Assembly: GCA_017550965.1 (NCBI GenBank)
Contig: JAFZNK010000024.1
Coordinates: 1 to 32,700 of the forward strand
Length of the DNA stretch: 32,700 nt
Source: Thermoguttaceae bacterium
GTDB lineage: Bacteria; Planctomycetota; Planctomycetia; Pirellulales; Thermoguttaceae
Direction: 5' to 3'
How positions within the stretch are numbered: position 1 is the first letter of the stretch; each line of letters starts with the position of its first letter. Below the pieces are notes generated by a model. The model was not told the DNA's origin and ran no database searches. It saw only the letters and a list, made by a program, of their open reading frames with translations. Shown here piece by piece: positions 15,074-24,900 of the stretch. A program made the position numbers and the translations under genes.

Positions 15074-18000
15074 ATGAAAATCATTCGTTCGTTGCTGTTG
15101 TTATGCGCGGCGTTTGCGTTGAGCGCAAGCGTCTTCGCCGTTGAAAAAGCGCCCGATCGAGGTCGAATCGATCTCGACGGAACCTGGAATTTCGCAACCG
15201 ACCCCAACGACGTCGGCGAATCGGAAAACTGGTTCGCGCCGGACTTCGCGCTTCCGACCGAACAGCCGGAGGGCTACGCGCCCAAAGAACCGGGTAAAAT
15301 TCAGGTTCCCGGCATTTGGGACGCGCAGGGCTACGGCGAGCCTAACGACAAAGTCAAGCACAATTTCGTCGGCAAAGGCTGGTATCAACGCTCGTTCGAC
15401 GCGCCCAAAAACTGGGATTCCGACAATTCGGTCTATCTCGTCCTTGAAGGAATCTCCCGATCCGCGAAAGTCTGGATCGACGGGAAACAGGTCGGCGACG
15501 AAGTCGTCGGGTGTATCGGCTCGCACGAATTTAACGTAACGCCTTATGTGACGCCGGGCAAAACGTCCGTCGTTACCGTCTGCGTCAACTCGTCCCAGAA
15601 CTGGTACGTCGACCCGCTCCTTGGCGCCGCGTCCCTCAACGACTACCTGGAAATCAAATGGGGCGGCCTTTGGGGACACGTCTATCTCGAATCGCGTCCG
15701 AAAACGCGGCTTGATTCCCTCTATTTGCGCACGAAACTGGCCTACGACGCGGATAATAACCCCCAAAAAGCGACTTGCGAGGTCGTAGCGACAATCGCCG
15801 ACGAAACGGACGCGGAAACGGTTTCCGGTCTCGTTCGACTCGAAGTTATTGATCAAAACGGCAGTCGCGTCGCCAACACGATCAACGACGTGAAAGACCT
15901 GAAATTAGTCGACGGCAAAGCGGACGTCGTTCTCGTCGCGCCGATTGTCAACGCGAAACTCTGGACGCCCGACACGCCGTATCTCTACAACGTCCGCGTT
16001 ACGTTCGATCCTACGGACGGTAAGCGCGACGTCCTGACGTCGACCTACGGCATGCGCGAAATCAAATTCGTCGGCGAACGTATTTACCTCAACGGCAAGC
16101 CGTTCTTCCTCAGAGGTTACGGCGACGACCACATCTATCCGATCGAATTCTCTATGCCGACCGACGGCAAAATGTATCGCGATCGTCTCGCGATCATTAA
16201 ATCGTTTGGTTTCAATCATTGCCGACATCACAGCTGCGTTCTTCCGCACGAGTATTACGACGCCTGCGACGAACTCGGCATGTTCCCGAACGCGGAAATG
16301 CTCCTCGGCTATCCGCAGCAACTCCCCGGCGAAGGCGACTTGTGGAAGCGCAACGTCCCCGAAAACGCCGATCCCAAGCCCGCGCTCGACACGCTCAAAG
16401 AACGCTGGGCCGCCGTCGTTAAGGAATACCGCAATCACCCGTCGATCTTCATCTGGGTCGGCGGCAACGAGTTATGCATGCTCGGATGGGATCGCTGGGC
16501 CGCCATGCCGCTCGGACGAGAATTCCGCGAAATCGCCAAATCGATCGACCCCGATCGCTATTACACCGACTGCGACGGCGACTGGCTTCATGAAATCGAA
16601 TCGAGGGGCGGACGCGACGTCGAAGATTTCTACAGTATTCTCTTCGACGAATGGTCCAACCCGGTCTTGAATCAAAACAAATTCGCGACGAAAGTTCAAT
16701 TCGACAAGCCGGTCGTGTCGCACGAGTCGGGCAACTTCCTGACTTTCTCGCGTCAGGATCAGGTCGAACTCTTTAAAGACAGCAATTACAAGCCGTTCTG
16801 GATGACCGACGGCAAAGACCGACTTGAAAAACTCGGGCTTGCCGACGAAGTGGAAGATTGGGCGAAAGCGTCCGAACAACTCTACTTGCTCGCGCATAAA
16901 TACAACGTCGAAGGCGTGCGCAAAAACGAAGCGCTCTCCGGATACCACTGGTGGCTCATTCAGGACTACTGGACGACCTCCAACGGTATCGTCGACTTGT
17001 TCTTCCGTCCGAAATCGCTTAAACCTGAGGATCTTCTCCCGTTCAACAACGATTTCGTTCTCTTACAGAAGAATTTGAAATTCGCTTACGACGCCGGAGA
17101 AAAAGCGAACGTCGAACTCCTCGCGTCCAACTTCGCGACGTCCGTCAAAAAAGGCTCGCTCAAGTGGACGCTGACGCCTGCGAACGGCGACGCCTGGACC
17201 GCCTCGACTATCGACGACGCGACCGCGCCGAACGGCAAGTTGACCAGTTACGGATCGATAGCGTTCGTTTGTCCTGAAGTAACCGAACCGACGCTGGCGA
17301 CTTTCGCGCTGACTTTCGACGCCGAAGACGGAACAAGTTACTCCAACGCCTGGACGACTTACGTCTTCCCGAAAGAAATCGCTCCGACGACTCAAAAACC
17401 GATCTACGCCGACGATTCCGCGATCAATTACTTCCCGGAATCGTGGAACGTTCAGCCTCTTGCGAGTCTTTCCGGCGACCTGCCCGCAGACGCGATCTAC
17501 GCGGTCGTCTGGGCGACGCCGAACGTCGTCGAAGCGGTCGAGCGCGGCGCCGGCCTCCTTCACTTCGGCGGTTCCCAGTTCCTCGGCTCGCTCCCGATGA
17601 GATTCCAGCAAACGTGGTGGAAGGCGGGCGATTCGGACACGCAAAACAATACGGGGACTTACGTCTATCCCAACGCGCTCACCGACAAGATCGTCGATCA
17701 TAATTTCTGCGGAGCCGCGTGGGCGTCGCTCCTCGACGGCGCGCAAAAATTCAGCGTCGAGACCGACCAGCCGCGTCCGGAAATCTTTGTTCGCGCGCTC
17801 TCGAGTCTCGTTCGCGTTCGCGACGCCGCGATCCTCTTTGAAATCGGCGTCGGCGAAGGAAAGATCGTCGTTTCCGGATTCAATCACGAGATCGTCAGAA
17901 ATCCCGACGGCGAGCCGGTTATTAAGACAGACGCCAAAATCGTCGAAACGCCTTCCCCGCTCAATTTGTATCTGCTGGCAAAGATGATCGACGAAGCGGG

Positions 18001-18592
18001 AAGCGACGCCCCGGCAAAAGTCAAATGGGCGCCCGAATCGATTGTGCCGCCGGTCAGGATTCCGGAAGGGTTCGTTTTGGGAATCGAGCGATTCGTCAAA
18101 TTTGCCGAGACGGGCGTTTGGAACTCTTATCGCGATATGACGGGCGGAACGCCTAACTGGACCTGCCGTCAAACGAAAGTCGGCAACGACCTCGTCTGGA
18201 AGACGGCTCCGGTCGAATCGACCGACGCGGAAACGGTTTCCTTCCTGTTCGCCGGCGCGACGGGATACGCGACGCAACCGAAAACGCAGGGGTTCGTTCT
18301 CTCGTTTAACGGCCAGGATCTGCTCAACTTCGACGTCGTGGAAACGTTTGACGAAACCAGTCAATTTGTCTGGAAGAGCGAAGACGGAGCCGCGACGCTG
18401 ACGTTCGATACGAAAACCGAACTGAAAGGCAACGACAAGTACGGAATCTTCACGTTGACCGTTCCCAAAGGGTTGTTGAAACAGGGCGCCCAGGAAATCG
18501 GCGTTCGTTCGCTCGGCGAAGGAAGCAGAAGATGGTTGGGAATCAACTTGTTCACCGACTTCTCCGACCTCATGCCCGAATCGGAACAATAA
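15074..18592 (+). CDS. Secreted glycoside hydrolase family 2-type enzyme (beta-galactosidase-like)
   Basis: 1172 residues from ATG 15074 with AAGGAG 7 nt upstream. Residues 1-22 are a signal peptide (MKIIRS, Leu/Ala core, cleavage after SVFA). Then: a sugar-binding jelly roll (about 35-210, including DLDGTWNF, VPGIWDAQGYG, WYQRSF and EGISRSAKVWIDGK), an Ig-like domain (about 215-325), and the TIM barrel from about 325 (GMREIKFVGERIYLNGKPFFLRG). The acid/base Glu is E466 in GGNEL and the nucleophile is probably E551 in SHESGNF, a spacing like other GH2 enzymes. About 500 residues of beta-rich modules follow, with an insertion resembling a glutamine-amidotransferase-like (GATase1) region around 790-960. 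Substrate (galactoside, mannoside, glucuronide) cannot be told. Export and size point to degradation of complex glycans outside the cytoplasm. No transporter or sulfatase is adjacent. Confidence 0.9.
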   Translation: MKIIRSLLLLCAAFALSASVFAVEKAPDRGRIDLDGTWNFATDPNDVGESENWFAPDFALPTEQPEGYAPKEPGKIQVPGIWDAQGYGEPNDKVKHNFVGKGWYQRSFDAPKNWDSDNSVYLVLEGISRSAKVWIDGKQVGDEVVGCIGSHEFNVTPYVTPGKTSVVTVCVNSSQNWYVDPLLGAASLNDYLEIKWGGLWGHVYLESRPKTRLDSLYLRTKLAYDADNNPQKATCEVVATIADETDAETVSGLVRLEVIDQNGSRVANTINDVKDLKLVDGKADVVLVAPIVNAKLWTPDTPYLYNVRVTFDPTDGKRDVLTSTYGMREIKFVGERIYLNGKPFFLRGYGDDHIYPIEFSMPTDGKMYRDRLAIIKSFGFNHCRHHSCVLPHEYYDACDELGMFPNAEMLLGYPQQLPGEGDLWKRNVPENADPKPALDTLKERWAAVVKEYRNHPSIFIWVGGNELCMLGWDRWAAMPLGREFREIAKSIDPDRYYTDCDGDWLHEIESRGGRDVEDFYSILFDEWSNPVLNQNKFATKVQFDKPVVSHESGNFLTFSRQDQVELFKDSNYKPFWMTDGKDRLEKLGLADEVEDWAKASEQLYLLAHKYNVEGVRKNEALSGYHWWLIQDYWTTSNGIVDLFFRPKSLKPEDLLPFNNDFVLLQKNLKFAYDAGEKANVELLASNFATSVKKGSLKWTLTPANGDAWTASTIDDATAPNGKLTSYGSIAFVCPEVTEPTLATFALTFDAEDGTSYSNAWTTYVFPKEIAPTTQKPIYADDSAINYFPESWNVQPLASLSGDLPADAIYAVVWATPNVVEAVERGAGLLHFGGSQFLGSLPMRFQQTWWKAGDSDTQNNTGTYVYPNALTDKIVDHNFCGAAWASLLDGAQKFSVETDQPRPEIFVRALSSLVRVRDAAILFEIGVGEGKIVVSGFNHEIVRNPDGEPVIKTDAKIVETPSPLNLYLLAKMIDEAGSDAPAKVKWAPESIVPPVRIPEGFVLGIERFVKFAETGVWNSYRDMTGGTPNWTCRQTKVGNDLVWKTAPVESTDAETVSFLFAGATGYATQPKTQGFVLSFNGQDLLNFDVVETFDETSQFVWKSEDGAATLTFDTKTELKGNDKYGIFTLTVPKGLLKQGAQEIGVRSLGEGSRRWLGINLFTDFSDLMPESEQ

Positions 18593-18602
18593 AGTCCAAT
18601 TA

Positions 18603-18632
18603 GCGCCGCGTTTAACCAATTGAACGCGGCGC
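18603..18632 (+). terminator. First of two tandem hairpins after the GH2 gene
   Basis: GCGCCGCGTT (18603-18612) pairs perfectly with AACGCGGCGC (18623-18632) over a 10-nt loop, starting 11 nt after the stop. No T run follows, so it may stabilise the 3' end of the mRNA rather than terminate. Confidence 0.5.
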
Positions 18633-18640
18633 GCGTTAAA

Positions 18641-18683
18641 AAAACGGGGTTCGACGCCAATATTTCGTCGAACCCCGTTTTTT
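18641..18683 (+). terminator. Strong rho-independent terminator of the GH2 gene
   Basis: AAAACGGGGTTCGACG (18641-18656) pairs perfectly with CGTCGAACCCCGTTTT (18666-18681) over a 9-nt loop, then continues into T. The A run before the stem makes it able to act on both strands. Confidence 0.93.
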
Positions 18684-18920
18684 GTCTCCCGTATGTCGCG
18701 TCAATCGACAAATACCCGTCGCCCCTGCGCTCTCAACAACACTACGCGAAAACATAAATTATTGGAGCCGCAAGCGGCAGGACGTCTTTCGGAACCGCCT
18801 CATGTTAGTCGGCTCTATCGTCCGAACGCTGTAGACCGCGTCGCGCCCAGCGCTACGTCGTTAATTGTCAAGTAAAACAGCGACAAAACGCCGCGTCTAT
18901 CTATTGGATAAGTTCAATGC
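18684..18920. other. Non-coding gap between convergent genes, with possible structured element
   Basis: 237 bases without a credible gene; a 60-codon frame on the + strand has no ribosome site and a random-looking composition. At 18763-18815 nested complementary segments are present: GAGCCG with CGGCTC as the outer pair, GCGG with CCGC inside it. This could be a small RNA, the remnant of a mobile element, or chance in GC-rich DNA. Confidence 0.4.
18872..18894 (-). terminator. Weak hairpin after the giant surface-protein gene
   Basis: On the minus strand GCGGC-GTTTT-GTCGC forms a 5-bp stem with one G-U pair, followed by TGTTTTA. It begins 27 nt after the stop codon of the gene ending at 18921. 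The stem is short, so this is a weak call. Confidence 0.35.
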
Positions 18921-21900
18921 TCAGTCTTCAAAAAGCTCGTTGACCAAATCAATATCCGCAAAGAAGTCTTCCTCAACGTCGAGTATCGCGGAGCTGGACG
19001 TCGGATCTGGAATTTCGATTTGACCAAACTCATAACTTCTGTCAGGATCGTCGTTTGGATTGCTCCATGTTTTGAGCGTCAGATATTTCGAACCGCCTTC
19101 AGTATAAAAAAAGGCGCTCCATGTATAGCCGTATTTGGCCCCCTCGGCAATCGGCGTATCGTCGTCGCCCCAATACAAAGCCCACTTGCTGACAGGCTCC
19201 GCAGACTTTATCTCAAACCTGAACCCAACGGGGAATATCCCCAAATTGGGTTCTGTGCCGGTAATCTGGGGAAGATCAATTTGAGTATAGATCACGCTCT
19301 CATTTTCACTCACCAGGATGTGCGCTCTGTATGGCGGAACGGAATCTTCTTGTCCCTGCGCCCAATACTCGACGTCGCAAGAAGTCCTATTCCCCAAGTC
19401 AATTGCGACCTCGCTATCTTTCGACAAATACAATTTATCGCCGCCGTCGATCTTCACTACAATGGCGTCAGGCGTCGACGGGAGAAGACGGGCAAAGTCG
19501 CTGTAACAAATCATACTAGTCGTTAAAACGCTGTAACTCGTAAAAGAGCAAAGTCTTGCGTCGTCAGAACTTCCAAAGAAGTTAGAAGCGATCCTCTGAG
19601 TTTTCTCCTCGTCGACGTCGGAAGTAACTCCTACCACAGGAGCAAAAGCCCAATCGCCGCTTTGCGTGCTCTTGTGGAAAACATCAATTCCACTAACGTC
19701 GACAGAATCCAGATGGTTGCCGTTAAAATCAAACGTTGGACTGTTGTCAAACGTAATCGCGTCGCCGGCAATAATCGCGCCGCCAATCGTCCCGGCAGCG
19801 TTGTTACTGACAACCACGCTCTTGAGGTCGGGTTGATCTTCTGGAATGACGAAATCGGCTCCGTCAAACGTCAACGCGCCGCTGACGAAATCGATTGCGC
19901 CGCCTGCGTTCGCGGCGCTATTATCCGAAAACGTCGTCGCGCCGACAAAGGCAACGCTCTTACCGATTCCACTTGCAAAAACAGCGCCGCCGTTGCCGCC
20001 AAAATCGACTTCCCCGTCAAGCGAGTAAACGCTCTTGAACGCCATGTTCTCTGAAAACGTCGTCGGTCCGTTAAATACTGCTGTTCCAGAGGTCTGAATC
20101 GCGCCGCCTGTCGCCGCGACGTTGTTCGCGAATTTCGCGTTATAAGCTGTGAATTCACCGAAATTAGAGACGGCGCCGCCATACTTGCCTGCGAAATTAC
20201 CCGTGAAATCGACGTTATACGCGAAGATCTCTCCGACAAGAGTCCTTGTCCCGCCGTCTTCTTCGATCGTCTTAGTCGTATTATAAATAGCGCCGCCGCT
20301 GTACCCTTTAAGGACGCCGTCTGAAACGACGACGTTTGTTTCGTCTTTCAAACCGGCGCAGTTACCGTTAAACGTCGTGCGCTTGTCGGTATCTGTCGAA
20401 CCGATCGTCATGCCGCCGACGTTATAAATCGCGCCGCCAAAACTTCCGTTCTTTGGATTTTCCGTCAACGGCTTCGCGACATTATCGTCAAAAGTCGTAG
20501 CGCCATGTATTGCAACGGCGCCTTCGTTTGCTATCGCGCCGCCGCGAGACGCCTTGTTTTCCTTGAATAAAACGGCTCCGGAATTAACGACGCCAGAGAC
20601 GTACTCGTCGATAGAAAGGTCTACGGCAACGGGAACGAACAACGCTCCGCCATATTTAACGGCGGTATTGTCAATAAACGATCCGCCATTGACGACGCAA
20701 GTTCCGCCGTCCTTAAAGAAAATTGCGCCGCCGGAAATAGCGTAATTCCCTTCAAAAACGCTGTCGTTGACCGTAAGATTAACGTCCGTCGCATGAACGG
20801 CGCCGCCGTTACCGTCGTCGACGTCCGACGCGGTCGGCTTTCCGTTAACGAGGTTCAACCCCGTTAACGTTACGTCGGACGCGGACGGAACAATCTTAAA
20901 GATACGCGAGTTGTTGTTGCCGCCAATCGTTACGCCGGGCGCGTTTTCGCCCATGATTCCGGACGCGTCGATAGCAACGGGCTTATTAACAACCAGGTCG
21001 CTCCTTACTGCGATGGTCTCGCCGTTCAATGAAGGCGCAAATAGGATCGTATCGCCGTTCTTAACGTTGGCAAGCGCATAGCGCAACGATCCTTGAGTCG
21101 CTTCAAAGTCGGACGTATTAGACACGAATATACACTGATACTCGTAAGCGCCCAAATCGACGCGCCCGGCGACATGACGACGCACACCTCTCGCGTCAAG
21201 CCAGGAATCAATAACAGACGGCTCATATCCGGCATATCTTTCGCATTCGTAGAAGTTCTCTCCCTGATTTAACGCTTGAGAATACGCGGCAAGGGAGTAA
21301 TCGTTGTTTGCGGGATCAGCGAAGAGCGGTTTTGTGGAATCGTATTCAAGGATGCCGTCCCCGCAATTCCAAATCGACGAGTCGCCTAGCAATGAATAGG
21401 ACGCGTTAAGCGAGACGTTAATTTTAGCGACGGTGCTACTGAATTGGACTTCATTGCCCTCGGACGCGTCTGAAACCAGAATTGAATCAATCAAAGTTAC
21501 AGTGCCTTTCCCACCTGTTGAATTAACAAATAGAGTCGAAACGTCGCCGGATCCGTCCGATTTCGTATTGTCCGCTATTGTCGTACAGGCAATATTCATA
21601 AACGGCCCTATTTCGCTAGCATCTGTAGAAAAATAGATCGCTGCGCCTTGTGTAGCCTTATTGCCATGAAAAACGCTATTATTGATTGAAACATTGTTGC
21701 TGTTTTGCCCCGAGAGATATCTCATCGCGCCGCCATTTTTGGCAGAATTATTATAAAAGAAGCTATCAGATATGATCGTGTCGCAATTGCTCATGGATAA
21801 TGCTCCGCCGAAATTTTGGGCGCTATTATCCGAAAACTCATTAAACAGCGTTATTTGCGCGTTACCGTACTCTTGATAAATCGCACCCCCGTCTCCGGAA

Positions 21901-24900
21901 GTAACATTGTCGACAAACTTGGATCTTTGAACTTGTAGAGAAACATGATTAGCATAGACGGCTCCGCCATGCTGTTCTGACGTGTTGTTAGATAAGAGAC
22001 AGTTCTCAATTGTCAACGAGCAACCACTCGCAAAAATACCGCCGCCGTATTCAGAAGAATGGCCATTGACAAGTCCAATCCCAGTCAATTTGATTTCGTA
22101 ATTACCGTCAATATAAAAAATTCGCGAGAGTTCTTTGGCGTCTACGGTAACGCCGGGCGCATCGTTCATTACGTCCCAGACAGACATAGCGTCGATTGTT
22201 ATCGATCGTGAAATTTCCAGTTGATCTTGCGAGAGAGTTATCGTTCTAGGTTGAGCAAAAAGATTTCGGTCAAAAGCGATCGTATCGCCGTCTTGGGCGG
22301 CGACTATCGCTTCTCGAAGAGAGAGAACAGAATTGGCGGGATCGTCGTCCTCGCCAAGCGTGTTTACGACAAATGTCGCGCCTTGAATCGCGCCCAAATC
22401 GATTCCATTATCCCCTTTTCCTATCGCCGTCGAACCGGGCGCAAGGGAATAATTGCCGTTTTCAACGTCCGTAAAGATATTTTCACCGTTGTACGCAACG
22501 TTGTTTTGACCGCTATAGGAAACGCCATCAAGGCTTAACGTCGACGATAGCGTATTAGTGATATTATACGTCTGTCCGCTTGAGTCCCCTACGGGACCGT
22601 ACTGCCGCCCGTCGTCGACTTCATTGAGAGCGACGATAGAATTTTGGACCGTCAGCGTGGCTCCGCCGCTCGCTCCGCTCGAATCAAGACCGACGGCAGG
22701 CTGTTCGCCGCAGTTGTTGTTGGCGATCGTCGTGTTGCGGACGGTTGCCGTCAAACTCTCCGTCGAACCCGTCGAAAGTGTAACGGCGCCGGTTCCGGAA
22801 TTGTCGCAAATCAGCGAATTGTCGATCATTATATTACCCGAAACGACTTTGAACGCTCCGGAACCCTCGGTCGCCTCATTATTGCTGACGACGGAATGAT
22901 CAATATTCAAATCCGCGCCGATCGCCATAATAGCGCCGCCCTGTTTTCCGGAACTGTTTTGCTTCAGAGTCGACGAAGCGACGGTCATGGAAGGACCTGC
23001 GTCGCGATCGCCTTTCGTCAAGAGGACTCCGCCGCTTCTGATCGACGTTTTATCGTCGTCGTTTTTAACGGTAGCGTCGAAAAGAAGACCGCTTGTATTC
23101 ATTGCGGTTCCAACGCTGTTGAGGTAGACGGCTCCGCCGTCGTCGCCGGCGGCGTTGCCGGATAATTCGCTACCGTTTATTGTCACCGTCCCACTACTGT
23201 AAATATAGACCGCTCCCCCGTTATCGCCGGCGGTGTTGTCGGATATCGCGCTATCGGAAATCGTTACCGTGCCGTCGTTATTAATGTAGACGGCGCCCCC
23301 GTCGTTATTGGCGGAGTTGCTGGAAATCTCGCTGTTGGAAATCGTTATCGTACCGCCATAATAAACGTAAACGGAGCCGCCGTTTTGCTCGGCGGAATTA
23401 CGAACGATCTCACTATCGCTAATCTCAACAATGCTACCATAGTTAACGGAAACTCCTCCCCCGCAAGTCTTACATGAATTGTCAGAGATAACGCTACGCG
23501 CGACTGTAACGTGGGTAATTTGACTATACGAACCGCTATCGTAAACGTAGAGGCCTCCGCCGGCTTTATTGGCGGTATTTTCCGTTATCTCGCTATCCAC
23601 AACCGTAATAGAGCAATGTTGCGTCGCAACAATCCCGCCGCCGTTTTTTCCTGCTACGTTATCAGAAACAACGCTATTAGCAACTGTTACGGAACCTGTC
23701 CCCGTCACAAAAACCCCGCCGCCGTTAGAATCGGCGGAATTCCTCAAAACACGACAACCAGTTATCGCAACCGTATCGTCCTGAACAAAAATCCCTCCGC
23801 CTGATTTTTCATAAGAGCTTTCCGAATATGCGATATTGTCTGAAATAGTAGAATCCGTCACCGTCAACTTCGCGCCGCCGCTCGAACTGTAATTATTCAT
23901 ACATATTCCGCCGCCGCCTTCCGCCTTATTAAAGGTAATCTCGCTGTTATCGATCGATATGTCGCCGCTACCTCCTCCTGCGTAAATCCCTCCCCCGGAA
24001 CCTCCTTCTGAATCGACGATATTTTTGGAAATCACGCTACTCGAAATACGCGCTGAACCGTTATGTCCAAGGCTAACGCCGCCGCCGTGATAATTATGAG
24101 AAACGTTTTCGGTAATTTCGCCGTCAACAAATGTTAATGAACCATACTGAACGTAAATACCTCCCCCATCGCCCTGAGAGTTGTTATTAGAAATCTTACA
24201 TCCTGAAAAAGAAAAAGAAGTCGTCCCGTCCGACCATACGCCACCGCCTTCGCTGGTAACCGTATTGCCAACGAAAGTACTGTTCGAAACAGTAGCGACC
24301 GTATGCGGTTCAGGACTATCTGTCGTACACTGTGTGCAAATTCCGCCGCCGCCCATAGCGGAGTTGCCGCTAAATATGCTGTTTGACGCAGACAAGAGAC
24401 TGCCGGTTCTTCCAACGTACACGCCGCCGCCGAGATTATTGCTGGCGTTATTAGAAACAACGCAACCATCCAGCATTACGGAACCGTAGAACATACAGAT
24501 TCCCCCGCCGCCGCCATTATGGTAAACGCCGTCTGAAGAAAAACGAGCGGTATTATTGGAAATAGAACAATCGGAAAAAGTTAAATTGCAATATTTCGCA
24601 TAAACGCCCCCGCCGCTGTACGTTGATTTACCGTTAACAATACTCATCTGTTTAAAAACGCAGTCGTCAAGCGGAGCAAAAACGCGGCTTCTCTCTTGGG
24701 CGTCGACCGTTATCTTGTCGGAAAGATTTGACGCGTCCAACGTAAGTTTCTTCGTCACGCAAAGTTCCCACCCTTCCAATTGAACGGTCGCGCCGGCAAG
24801 AGAAGGATCGAACGCTATCGTAGAGTCGGCGTCTGCGTAAAACAACGCCTCGCGAAGAGAAACGACCCCGTCGGTCGAATCGCAAACGTCTTCGGCGGTC

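Noticed and set aside
17063..18619. 518-codon minus-strand frame opposite the GH2 gene
   Set aside because: It spans the end of a well-supported gene and part of its terminator, with Arg/Val/Asp-rich composition typical of antisense frames in GTCG-rich DNA.
18693..18875. 60-codon + strand frame in the gap between GH2 and the giant gene
   Set aside because: No ribosome site; low-quality composition; starts just inside the post-terminator spacer.
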